From: Cyclostephanos tholiformis
Taxonomy: Eukaryota; Bacillariophyta; Thalassiosirophyceae; Thalassiosirales; Thalassiosiraceae
Assembly (NCBI GenBank): GCA_036939975.1
Contig: JALLPB010000085.1
Location: 1 to 25,479 of the forward strand
Length of the DNA: 25,479 nucleotides
Direction: 5' to 3'
Position 1 is the stretch's first letter. Every line of letters starts with the position of its first letter. A program made the translations under genes and the position numbers. The notes below the pieces were generated by a model that ran no database searches, was not told where the DNA came from, and was given only the letters and a program-made list of their open reading frames with translations. This document shows positions 9,501-21,100 of the stretch, piece after piece.

Positions 9501-12479
9501 GTTGCCCTTGCTTTGTATGGAGTGAGAGCATCAATTATGTCTTCTTCAAAGCTATTGCGATCGAGATCATCGTCGTCAGCATCCATTAGTAAGTCGAGAC
9601 GGGAAAAGACATCTCCATAATTATCACGATATTCTCGACTCTTTGCATCTTCTGATGTAACGCTGCTCTTCGGAAAGTCAACTTTGTCTTTGTGAACTGC
9701 AAATCTCGAAAGTTTGTTACCGCCCTTACATTCCGGTCCAGAGCCAAGGAGCTTCGCTAATCTTTGTCTTGGATCTGAAGTAATACTATTTAATGAAATC
9801 TTGAGCGGATGAGACGCCAAGGATGCGTTGCGCTGCGGCGTTTGACTTGCAGTTTGTGTGTCATCAAGTGATCGAATGAATACCCCTGTCTCGCGATTTG
9901 TTATGCTTTCGCCACAACGATATTTTCTTTCGGTACTTCGCGCAGTTTTTCCAGTCAAAACAGCATCATGAAATGGACTTAAAGCTGTTTCTCCGGCCTT
10001 TGCTAAGATGCGAGACATAAAATCCATCGTGGCTAAAGTTTGGTTATAGCTCTTGGTGGAGGTGCTCACAGTGCCTATCACAACTGATCGGGTCGACTTA
10101 TCGATATTTCGCTGCAACAATTTAGTGAGGGTTGACTCTCGAAAAGGCGTGGGTGAATTGGTGTTGTTGGTGTACTGTGCCACGAGTCCTCGTAAAACGC
10201 CACGAAGTGCAGAGAGCGACTTTCGAACATCACTCAAGGTGGTCGCACTTGATGTATGGCGATCAGGGCCTGCCAAGTCTGCCAGTTGAATCTTGGAGCA
10301 ATACCCGTTCGACCTGTAAACACATACAGTGACTATGAAGTGGCCGTGTCCTCCCTCACTGCTCCACGCTCTTCTCAAGATGTTAGATTTGAAAGAGACA
10401 TTTAGTACATCACCTAGTTGCTCCATCGTTTCGACGGTCGCCTGGCGCAAATTTAACACCGCGGCACCCCGGGCATCCAAATGTCGCACACGCAAACCTT
10501 TGGATCCACCATTTTCACCTAAGCCTTCCTCGGAAACGCTGAGTACATCTCGCAGCACGTCACCGCTCACGATTTCCAATATCGACAAGGAACACCTGAG
10601 AGCAGGTCGTCCACAGGCAATTATGCTACCGCAGATGTTTTCCTCGTCAGCTGCGTGTTGAGAAGACAGTAAGCCACTCACAATCTCGCCAAGAAGACCG
10701 AAACCGTGGCCGTAACCGTCATCGTCATTCTTAGAATTAGCTCTTGTCCCGGTCGCCGATGATACTAAACTAGCAAGGGAGGATCCGAATATAGTTTGCG
10801 TTTTTCCCGATGCTGATCCGCCGACGGTGAAAATAATCGTGCTGCACGGGGTATCACGCTCGTTTTTCGTTGTATCATCAGCATGGCAACTCAGATTTAG
10901 GACTGCTTCAACAGCTGACGATGCCAATGCTGACATCTGGTTGGAGTGATCTTCATTGAATCGATTACAATTTGACGATTTGCAACGACGGGGGGGCCAA
11001 CAGACATCATCGAATTGATACTTTCGTGCCCAGTCCTCTGAGGATATCTGCGACTGTGGATGAATGACTTGGCACATGGGTGACATGGAATACCAAGAGT
11101 GACGAAAGAATGCAATTACAACATCGTGCACTTACAACTTTCGCCACTAGTCTAGCAGTTTCTACCGTCACTCTGCCCGACAATCGATCTGACTTGTCAG
11201 CTACCGACGTAATCATCGAGTCAGTATTCTTGTGAAGGCCCTCGATGTCGTCCCCATCTTTTCCTCTAGTATCGAACGCATGAGGATTCACCAAAATCAC
11301 CTCACCCCGTCTCAGTTGCGACTGTTTCGATGATACTGTTTCCATCCCATCATCAACAGCTGCTAAATCGTCGTCATCACCGCCCACCAAAGCCGGGAAT
11401 AAAATTGGCCCATATCCATCCTCGTCGACTTCATCTCCTTCCTCTGTCTCGACCCCTTCTCCCCCCATCGTCAGCGGTCGGATTATTTTCAATAATAGTG
11501 ACACCCTTCGACAATTTTTCGTATCGAATTCGATTATCTGGGAAGTGTATCCATTGCTCCGCTTGTGATTGTTCGTTAATCCACGCTGCGCCATTACTTG
11601 GCTCGAATTAGCAGAAAGGGGGGCGTTTTCTCGCAGTGAATCATCAGTTATGGAGCTGCTGATGTTGGTCTTGGCTAAGGTATTCGACCTCTCTGATGAC
11701 AAACCAATATTTCGGGGGGCCCTGGAATTGATCAACGGAACACTCTTGTGTTGCAACTGTTGTTGTCGTTTCCTCAGCTGATGATACGAACAAGGCTGCC
11801 GACTTGAGGGAGGCATATTTTCAACACTGCTCCCTACCCCACTGTCGGCGCTTCCTGCCGTTGAATTCTCCATTATATTGTCCCTCATTTCGTTGCTGCT
11901 CGCCATGCTGCTTTGATAACCATTGCTGCTGATGCTGTTTAATAATTTCTTGTCTAATGTTTCGTCGGTCTGGTTCACGTCGTCGCGGTTGTGAAGCGAT
12001 GAGGAGTGAAATTGATCATTAATGTCATTTTCGTCTTTCATCGCGTCGTTTCCAATGCCGCGATCACTCTCATGGTGACCGGACACATCTTCAAGATGAG
12101 AATGGCATCGTTCGTGGATGGCATTTTCCTCATTTACGCGTTGAGTCTCAGAAGTAAGTCGATAGCGGCCGCCCAGCGACGAAAGCAACGCTTCGCTGTC
12201 GTTCACTACATGGTCGTCGCCGCCAACCTCGGCGCGCTCATAGCCAACGCCCACATGGTTACCAGAATCTCTTCCCAAATCTTCGCCGTCATCTAGGGAG
12301 TCTATGAACTCATTCACCTCGTTCAGCACGTCTGCGATGGTTCTGCTATCGGCATCCAGAACGCTACTGACACTGACTGTTGAGTGCCCCCCCAAAAGAA
12401 ATCTACTACCGTCACCGGCTGCAGCCATGACGTCGTTGTTGTCGACGTTGTAGCAGTCATCGGCAACGTGCAATGACAT
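6540..12479 (-). CDS. Divergent kinesin-like protein with long coiled-coil tail (3 exons, ~1,918-1,920 aa)
   Basis: Exons run 12479-11136, 11047-7199 and 7103-6540. Intron 1 has two in-frame CAG acceptors, so exon 2 may start at 11053 instead, adding Ser-Gln. Intron 2 is 95 bp. Both introns are phase 0, with GTAAGT donors. Residues 1-320 are acidic, Ser/Asn-rich and probably disordered. The motor spans about 325-800. It starts with a first strand LLLKIIRPL, interrupted by an acidic insert (about 340-390), then KYQFDDV and a P-loop GGSASGKT near 524-531. Switch I is degenerate (SSEGGHGHF in place of SSRSH). Switch II reads DLAGPD instead of DLAGSE. The motor ends with FRESTLTKLLQ and QTLATMDFMSRI. 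A Ser/Asp-rich linker follows, then long coiled-coil heptads from about residue 1080 to near the C-terminus. Kinesins move along microtubules using ATP. Whether this one still moves is uncertain given the altered switches. Subfamily was not assigned. Confidence 0.9.
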
Positions 12480-14041
12480 AGTCCTGTATCTTCCGTCGAT
12501 GTTGCTGCCCTTTCCACCTCCCTCTCCTTCTCCTTGTCTTCCTTCGATGCCTTTACTTAGCAGTCAAGACGGCCGGCTCAACAGATCAGCACTTACTACC
12601 GTATCCACACTTCCGCGCCATTTAAAAATAAGGTGTGGGGGAGAATACAGAAAAAATGGGGTTCGTATCGTAATAGAAGATTACGTGGTCTGTTCTTATC
12701 TCCCTACAGTAGGTATGATACGTATGGTACCAAGTCAAGGGTACGCATGGTATTATGGGCGCACCTAAAATAGGTAGATACCTGTCGAAAACTATGAGGT
12801 ACTATAAATTACTATGAGGTGGAATTTTGTCTATACATACTATTCCCCTGTACATTTAGGCTAATTTCTACGTGATCTGCACTCTTGGGAAATGTCTCTT
12901 ATGATATCCGCACACCAAAAAAATTTATCAAAAGTAACATCAGAATTAGTAGTAGTTGATTATTTTGTAGCCATAAAGCCGGGAGGATGGTCCCCCCCCC
13001 TTCTCGCCACTGTCATCATCCCCATAGGATCAATGCCATAATCAAGGACATAAGTATTGTCGATCGATCATCCCACACACACCCCTTCATTCATTGGACA
13101 ATTCCATCGTCTGGAGTCCGTACCCATGTTGGTATCATTCATTGGTAATAATACCATTCCCCACCTCGCACTCGTCATCATCGCCTCACTTCTCCGCCAT
13201 GATGTGCTGTTGACTCGACGAATTCATTCCAACAGAATCAAATCTGTTCGACATCAACAATGGGCTCAATGTGAAAATTTCCAGAATTTGCCCTCGAAAT
13301 CCTCGATGATCAACCTCAGCAGCATCGTCAATTGCAATCGATGACCCGGTCATCCTTCCCCGTTATCCTCTGCAACCGACGACATGTATGACGGCAAGTT
13401 AGAGTGCTTGACATGTCACTGCCTCTTGCACAACACTTTGCTCTCCCTCTGCAGCCTTGATGTCTCATCATTGATCAACGTGGACCCTCCACCCCCGTCA
13501 TTGTCATCATCATCACTGTTCATCCCTCCCCCGGCCTCCCTCACCATCAAGTCATTCAATGGCATGGTTGGCCGTCGTCCATCATCCGTGGCAGGAGAGG
13601 TTGATGAGCTCCACTCCCCCTCCTGCCGAGTCCAACATCTCCCCCTTCTTCATTGATCAGGTGGGTGAATGCTAGCTAGGTTGTTAATTACTGCAGTCAT
13701 CCTGCTGATTCCTGTGAAAAACTGTTTTTGGTTCTTGGGGGAGAGTAATCACCCATTACTGTTCTGGAGTAATTGCCTCAGGAACCCCCACAGGAATTTG
13801 CCCTGTATGGAATCACGTAGGAAGNGTTGCCTTAGTCATCCTACCTCAACACCACAAGCTATTGACTGCTGCTGCCAGCGCACCCAAACGTCCCCCCCCC
13901 CTCGATTGCACCATGATAACATTTTTTATAAATATAAACCACCGAAGCTCCCACGAAATCGGACGACCAAAGGGGAGAGAAGTACGATTATCACCCCCCC
14001 CACTGTTCCCACACGTAGAGAGAGTACCATAGCTAACGATC
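12480..14041. other. Gene-poor intergenic region upstream of the kinesin gene
   Basis: These 1,562 bases begin with the 5' flank of the kinesin gene and should hold its promoter. A direct repeat of ACTATGAGGT occurs near 12794 and 12813. There are pure C tracts at 12992-13000, 13892-13901 and 13994-14001. Three plus-strand open frames (13057-13344, 13384-13656, 13669-14130) have low-complexity composition and no recognisable motif. I could not support any as a gene. Confidence 0.55.
13825..13825. other. Undetermined base (N)
   Basis: A single ambiguous base occurs in the otherwise complete sequence. It falls in gene-poor DNA close to a run of 10 C (13892-13901), so it may reflect a difficult read or a polymorphic position. 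It affects no gene I call with confidence. Confidence 0.95.
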
Positions 14042-14494
14042 ATGATTTCATTCAACGGCATGTTCCTCCTCGATTCGACGATCGACTATTCCTTCGCGAT
14101 GATGCCATCGTGGTCCTGCTATCCGAGTAGTAGGGAGGGGATCGTCGGCCATCGTCGCGGCATTCGGTCGTGCTTGCGCGGTGGTGGTACCGCCCATACC
14201 CACTCCTACGTCGTCTTCGATCCTTGCAACGATGGTTCGACCGTCACTCCGTCCTACCCCCCCCTCGCCCCCCCCTCCTCCTCCTCCTCCGGCGGCGGCG
14301 ACGGCGACGAGGAGGACTGCACGTCGTCGTCGTCGCGCTCGGTCACGTTCGCGAACGACGTCGTTTCGGAGGTACGATCGGTACCGAGATACGAGGGGGA
14401 GAATGTCGCCGATCTCTTCTACAACCGGTTCGACCTGCGTCGCTTCAGGCACGAGGCGAGGCTGGAGAGGATGCGAGTGCAAGTGATATGGTGA
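14042..14494 (+). CDS. Small hypothetical protein with diatom-type VxFxxxVVSEVRxxPR motif
   Basis: This 150-aa frame has no family I can name. Its C-terminal third looks like real protein: SVTFANDVVSEVRSVPR, then ENVADLFYNRFDLRRFRHEA. From memory, this pattern (a V-S/T-F strand, V-R-x-x-P-R, then LFYxxxDxxRFRxE) is frequent in uncharacterised diatom proteins. It follows a Pro/Ser/Gly low-complexity stretch (about residues 70-95). The start is uncertain; Met codons at 14042, 14060 and 14099-14102 are all possible. The frame closes with TGA inside GGTGAGAAA, which could equally be a splice donor, and I found no convincing next exon. The upstream 153-aa frame overlaps it and has no motif support. 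A long antisense frame also covers it, as expected from high GC. Function unknown. Confidence 0.4.
   Translation: MISFNGMFLLDSTIDYSFAMMPSWSCYPSSREGIVGHRRGIRSCLRGGGTAHTHSYVVFDPCNDGSTVTPSYPPLAPPSSSSSGGGDGDEEDCTSSSSRSVTFANDVVSEVRSVPRYEGENVADLFYNRFDLRRFRHEARLERMRVQVIW
14255..14320. repeat. Low-complexity C-rich and GGC/GAC trinucleotide tract
   Basis: Runs of C are followed by CTC triplets and then GGC/GAC triplets. Within the putative 14042-14494 frame they encode Pro, Ser, Gly and Asp stretches. All frames stay open here because of composition, so open frames across this tract are weak evidence of coding. Confidence 0.7.
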
Positions 14495-15130
14495 GAAACG
14501 TCCTTTGATTCCACGAATCGGGGGTGGGGGGGGGGATATGGAGGTGGGGGAGAACGCCCCATGAAAAGCGACACGTTCCCACGGACGCCCGAGCTTTCGA
14601 AAATACCCACCCCGCAACTCATTTCCACCCGTCCGACCGGCGATATTCTTTCGCATCATCCCTCTCCCGGGGGGGTGGGGGTAGAGTGGCAGGAATGATG
14701 CATTCGAACACGAATGATGGGTATGACAACAAGGGCAGATGACGAATGAAAATGAAGCGTCTACTCGGGGGGGAGAGGCCGCCTTACAGCTCACGGCTCT
14801 GACGAGACTGATATATGATCGATAATGTCTCGTTGGGCCCACTCCATCTGACATGCACAATAGCGTCGGATGTTAATTCCTTTAATACCTGAATGATTGA
14901 AAGTAGAATTATCAAACTACGTCCCCTAGCAGACAGTGAACTAATATCACGAATTTCATGATTTTATTCATTTGGAAACACTATTTATTAAAATTGTAAC
15001 CTTCCTCCCCCAAATCAGGTTAGAAAGATGAGTGTAATGACGCTACTTATTACTTTTTTTTACTAACGGCACTGCGGCATTGGTCCGCGGAGCTGACCAC
15101 CCGTTTCGGTGTTCTCATAGCACCCACTGT
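14495..15130. other. Intergenic region downstream of the DUF1800-DUF1501 gene
   Basis: These 636 bases lie between the small plus-strand ORF and the stop codon of the large minus-strand gene, and should include that gene's 3' untranslated region. I see a run of 10 G (14526-14535), other G-rich tracts near 14668-14685 and an AT-rich stretch at 14870-15060. No gene or RNA is recognisable. Confidence 0.6.
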
Positions 15131-18100
15131 CTAAACTTCAGTATAAAGCGAGCCACAGTAATTTGCATGCACTCCATGGCATTCCTCGCCTACGTTACAA
15201 TCCGTGGTCCAATCGCAGGGAGCTCCGCAGAATGTACGAGAATGGATCTCGCTTGGTCCACATCGATGCATCTCGACGCTTACCTCGGGGTTGACGTAGA
15301 TACGCTGGGGAATTGATCCGCAGTAGTTCTCGTGAACGGCAATGCACTTCATCGTGAATGGACAATCCTCATCTTTTGTGCAGGTGGCACGGCAATGTTC
15401 GCGTGCGTCGACCTCCGACATGCCACACCTCATGGCTGTATTGACTACGAATTCGGTGGGATTGTCAACAAACTCTGAGGGATTATCGAGTAACTGAGAG
15501 GATGCTGGCGGTGGTTGCACCGACGTTGCCATGGCCGGAATCATTTCATCGTCGAAGAGGACAGCCTTGTTATATAGCAACGAAGACGCAAAGTTCTTGT
15601 GCATAGGCAGGACGCTGTCCATCTGAGGAGAATTCGATGGGATGCCAAACCACTCGGCCGTGCCCAACCACATGGAATCCCAGGGGAACTCTGGAATCAT
15701 CCTCCCTCGACTCAAGGCCAAGTTGTTGCCTTCGCCTTGATTAAACTCAGAGGGGTACCGACCAAGAACCTTTCCACCCTTTACTGCTCCTCCGAACATG
15801 AAGTGATGACCTCCCCTGTTGGTACCAAATAATTACTTGCGAGGTGAGAAGGAAATATACCGGGAATGACAAAAGCAAAAGCATATTAACATACCATCCG
15901 TGATCAGAACCGTCACCTGTGTTAGGATTTAGTGTTCTGGAAAAGTCCGAAAACTGAACAACGGTGGTATAATTCCAAAGGCCCAAAACCTTCAGCTCAC
16001 TAACAAAGGCTTGTATGGCACTGTTGATACGGCCAAAATTAGCAGCCAAGGATACATCAACATCAGCTATGATACCACAGAGTAGAATCGACCGTGGAAA
16101 TGTGTGAGCAATGCAGATTAATGTTAAATACAGCTATGTAGTAAGCCTGTCGATTTGCATTGAACTCACCATGAGTATCATACCCACCATCTTGGACATA
16201 GAAAATATCTCTCTTAGATCCACGAGATTCCCTGGTTTGCATTAAACGAGTCACTAACTGAAACTGATCTGAAATCCCTCCTCCTAGCGGGAATAAGGTA
16301 GTCACATTCGTCAGATCTACCTTTTCTTTCAACGACTTCTGTCGATTTAATGATTCAGAAAGCTTGGATGACCAAGTTTCTGCGTGGAAGCCACTGTCAG
16401 CTGTGTTCTCGTTGTTCAGGGTTTTGATCACATCGTTCATGTTGGCAATGGAGGGCTCTGCATTGAATGCTGTCAGCCCATCGCTGTTCAGAATGTATTG
16501 TGTTGGTCCGGAGCCTAGTTCTCCTGTCAGAAACATCTGCTGACCATTGATGGAGAATAAGTTGGTTGGGATGCCAGCGTCAGTGAGCACCTTCGCCATT
16601 CTTCCTCCAACCCCTGAGCGACAACGGCGAGAATGAAACGGTAAGATGATCAGACAATTAGAGAATTGTACAGTAACTAAATCCACTGTGATTTGCATGA
16701 AAAGGAACAACTTAAACTTACCTGTTGTTCCAGACGATACATCATAAAGATCTTCCCGCGATGTTTCAAGTGTCATAGCATCCTGGAGCGTTGTCGTCAA
16801 AGAGTTAGATTACTTCTTCGTCAAAATAGTATAAGCAATGCAAAAGGAATACAAGAATTGTACTTACATGAGCAAACAGTGCCACAGGAGTTTCGGCTTG
16901 ATAATTCGTGACATCAACGGGTTTTGCAAGTAAGCCGGCATTTGCGATGAATATTAGGTCCTCTTGATCGTAGAGTGTCTTTAGAAAAGGCAAGTTTTCA
17001 TTGATCCCGAATGACGAGCATGGCTGGGCTACATTGTTTGCTGAGATTTGGAGCAGACGCGTCAATGGAAGACCAACTCCTTCCGCTATGTCACTCTTGC
17101 CACGAATGACCCTGTACCGATCGTAGACGTCAATGGGTGCACAGGTATGAGGAGCCAACATGTGATAACTATCTAAACCTCCATTCAAAAAGAAGTAGAC
17201 GATTGCCTTATACGGCTCGGTGCTGGTGAAAATGATGTCATTGTTTACTCTCGCTTCGCCACTTTGTGTGGCAGTAGTAGTTGAGTGAAACTCGCCTGTT
17301 GTGACAATGAGCTGCGTCATGCATCTATTCTTGCTTCCCTGATCAGGCTCAGTTGAACAAGCAGCAACAATCTTCTCAATATTATTTTGGCTCAACCGGC
17401 CGGCAGTTAACAGTTCAGAAAGGTCATTGGCCCTGTCATAGTCATTCGCACCCGTTGCATTGTAGAACAGGCGCCCTAAGGACCGTTGGTATGAACCATC
17501 GTCCAAACAACTCCCAAAGCCAGGGGAAAACGAGAAGCCGTCATTGCAATCCGAGAGACCGTACTTGATCAGGCTAAACATGCCATTCAGAAGGTTCACG
17601 ATGTTGGGCATAGTGACAACAACAGACTCCGGGGAAGACAATTTCGCAGCTAGATTGGGCCCAGCGTCAGGCAGATAATTGGGCAAGAAATACGAGAACA
17701 CAGAAGGGAACTCGTAAGGACCCTGCCCTATCTTCTTTTCGATTTGCCAAAGCTTAACGTTGTATGTTTTCTGAATGAGAGCACCGTCAACGGGGGTGGG
17801 AAGCTCTGTTCGATATTCCATACTCCTCAATAAATTCAACAATTTGAGAATCGGCTCCCGCATGCTCCCATAGCTGGGATCAACTGATACGGCGCCTTCG
17901 GTTGCCTCGCTATCAAGGATTATCGATGCTATCACGGCTTCAAGATCTCCATATTTACCAGCCCCAAAGGTGATAGATTCGGAAGTGTAAATACCAGCTC
18001 TGAATGCACCAGCACACGAAGAAACGAATCTTCGAGACGGATTGGAAAAAGAGAATCGTTGCATAATACGAAGGCAGAGGAAGGGCGCAACATTTTTTTG

Positions 18101-21100
18101 GTAGAAGTAATGATCAAGGACTGCATTAGTTTCAAACTGAGCATCCCTCAAATTCCGTTCCCCTATCCTACCTGAAGCATAGTCAGGGATCAAGCTCATG
18201 AAATGGGGGGGATTACGGAAAGATGACGCAGAGGAGACTGGCAAACCCTCAACCTTCAGGTGATCAATATTTGGACCTTCTTTATATTTGGGAGGGAGCT
18301 GCACGCGTATTGTGTTTTGCCCAGCTGACAATAGAGCACTTATTTGTGAGTATATATTTAAGATAATTTGATATTCATCGAGATGTAAGCAGTTTACTCA
18401 CCAAGAAGATTGACCTGGAGAGGTTTCGACATTAGCCAATCATCACTCCATCCCGCACTTGGAAGCAATGTAAAGCCGTAATCAAAATCATTTATATCCA
18501 CACAGTAATCATACGTAGTTTGGGTACCATTGCAGCCAGGTACGCGTTCTAATCCATTATTTTGCATGCAGAACAATCCAGGCATGCAATGAGCGTTGGT
18601 ATCGCAGTCGCCAGCACAACGCTGAAGAGGCAATTGCGCACCAGATGGGTCTGAGCCAACGTTGGAAAAAAGGCGTAAGCTATTTGGGTTGACAAGGGAA
18701 CGGACCACTTCCTGTGTGTTCACATATACCTAGAAGAAGTAGAGTCAGAGCATGAGCGAAACTTTTGTTGCTTACGAACATACATGCATTCCAAAGATCC
18801 AGTCACTTACAGATAATGGCCGAGGCGATGTATCGTGTGCGTATCTTAACGATATCAAGTATGACCCTGCGCTTGGAACATTCACATTCCATTGAACGTA
18901 CGTGGTCTCATTACCATATCTAGCCTCCACGTACTTCTTTCCAGTTGGAGAAAGTGTGTCATTCTTCACTATAGCATTTGATATTGTGGCATCTTCAGCT
19001 TCGTAAATTTGGGGCACCATCGTCCAGCCTTTTAGGCTGACTGTTGATCGAGTATTCTTCAAATACAATGTCCGCCCTTTATCTCGGACTTCGAACGTAG
19101 TGTCACCATCAATAATACCTCCAACAATGTGGACTGAGACTCCGACACCGAGACTGGTTGGCACACTGTTAGCTGGAGGACCAATCGCTCCAATGAAGAG
19201 TTGCGACATGATATCTTCTTTAGAAACATTTGTGTTAGTAAAGACTACACTGTCAGTGACAACAGTCTTGCACAAGCAGCTAGAGCTGCGTGGAGGGCGT
19301 CAGTAAAGACAGCATGAGCAAGCATATATAACGTCATCATCGCACGAATCGAACGCAAGCGATGGTCATTTTCATTGCTTACCTTCCATCATCACTAACA
19401 ACATTTTTACAGTTATTAGCCTCGCATGTATTAGTCTCGCTGCTACCAGGAAAATCGCCATTACCATCCCAAAACACGCGAAACCCTGGCGAACAAAAGA
19501 GCAGAAACTTGGTGGGTAAGGCAGGAGGCCAAAGATGTCATGAGTCGAGAAAACGTTTATCACAGCAAGTTGAGCTTACAGTTGAGCGTATTTGATTCTT
19601 CTACCAGCCAAGGTATGGTGTCTCGTTGTGTCGATACAGCGTCGTGGACTATTGCGATATATCCCTCCCTGTTTAATGCAGCCGTGATGAGAAGATGAGA
19701 GACGTCATACGAAAAGCCGCTGCAAACACTCACGGCCACAGGTCTCTACTCACGAATTAACTTTTACGTTGATTGAACAATCATTGTTTGTCCAATGATA
19801 TCCTTTCTTCCTGTAGTCATCTGTAGGTTGAATTGCAACCGTTTCGAAGAAACAAAGATCTTGACCGTTTGCCACACAGCGATTCCTTGCCGTATCATAC
19901 TTCATTCGTTCACCCTCATAAAAATATGTCACATTAGTCACCATCACCGCCACGTTGACTTCATCCACTCGGTCCTCTCTGCAACAGGCTTCGCGCGCGT
20001 GGGGAAGGTCAGAGTTGGCACACATTTGCCCACGTCGCCAATTATCACGGAGTTGGATTTGCTTGCCATTATTGTAAAAACCAAGCTGAACGCACGGGCG
20101 CTCGACGAACTCATAGTACACCGAACCAACCTTGACGATGCGGAGGGTGTCGACAAGGCATTCAAAGGTGCCAGGAGTGCAGATCAGATCATTGTCCAAT
20201 GTGACAAAGGCCTTCTTGTTTGAGTTATAAATCTTTTGGTAGAGTTGAGACATAGGATTGAGCTCGGCTCTCAAAATCTCGCCGGCTGTAGTTGAGGTAA
20301 AAAAGGATGGATCTTTCATTAATTCGGGAGATGGTTTTCCTCCAAGGAGGCGGTAGCCTGCGCCTTTCTTGAGGAATGATTTAGCTGGAAGGTCCGCGCA
20401 AAGCAAGTATCCATCACCAACGAATCCGTTGTCCAAGTTAGACTTGGGGAATGGATCCCGGTAGTCTGGCACAATGAGCATGGGATCCAACCTGTTATCC
20501 GCAGTGCCCATATTACGCTCCTCGTAATTCCCACGGACAGGCGTTCGATCAAAGCCTGTCCATGCCCTTGCCAAAGATTCAATGTCTTCGTTTGTGTAAC
20601 TTTCAAGCGGATCGCCCGTTGTGGGGTCGAGTACGGGAGTGCCATCGTCATCTAGTACGCGAAGTCCGACTGTGGTTTGGTTCGAGTAAAGCAATCCATC
20701 CCAGGTAAAGTTAGCATTGCGGAAAACATATATGATCGGTTGATTCTTCGTACTCACTTGTGAACAACTGCATCACCTCCCTGGCAAAGTTCTCGTCGGC
20801 TCGTGCAATTCGTTTGTTCTCAAACTCGTAAACATAACTGTGAGATTTACTCTTGAGGTATGAAAGATGCTCAGCCATCAATGGAGAGTAACTGGTCCTG
20901 TTGTGAGGAGATTTGATAGAGGAAAGATAACACAGGTTTAGGGCGGTTGAGGTAATCCATTGAAAGCTTTTTATAAGTGGTCAGGGAAGAAGGAGACTTA
21001 CTCGGCAAGAATGTCTCGATAGTTGCCGAATGCATTCCTCACAAAAATGTCATAGTAATTCGTGTAAATCTCGGTATGATCATAAGCGTCAATGTTTACT

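Noticed and set aside
13057..14130. Three consecutive plus-strand open frames (95, 90 and 153 aa)
   Set aside because: No motif, no coherent splice sites joining them, low-complexity Pro/Ser/His content; the last one contains the undetermined base.
14048..14860. 270-aa minus-strand open frame covering most of 14.0-14.9 kb
   Set aside because: It is antisense to a frame with a recognisable motif, crosses the GC-rich trinucleotide tract that keeps all frames open, and its product is Pro/Gly/Arg low-complexity with no motif.
20670..20757. Open frame running through intron 8 as coding sequence (from the GTG at 20757)
   Set aside because: Splicing from the GTGAGT donor to the CACAG acceptor restores the DUF1800 signature FTIGL; reading through the intron changes frame relative to exon 8. 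A CTAAC branch-like site is also present.
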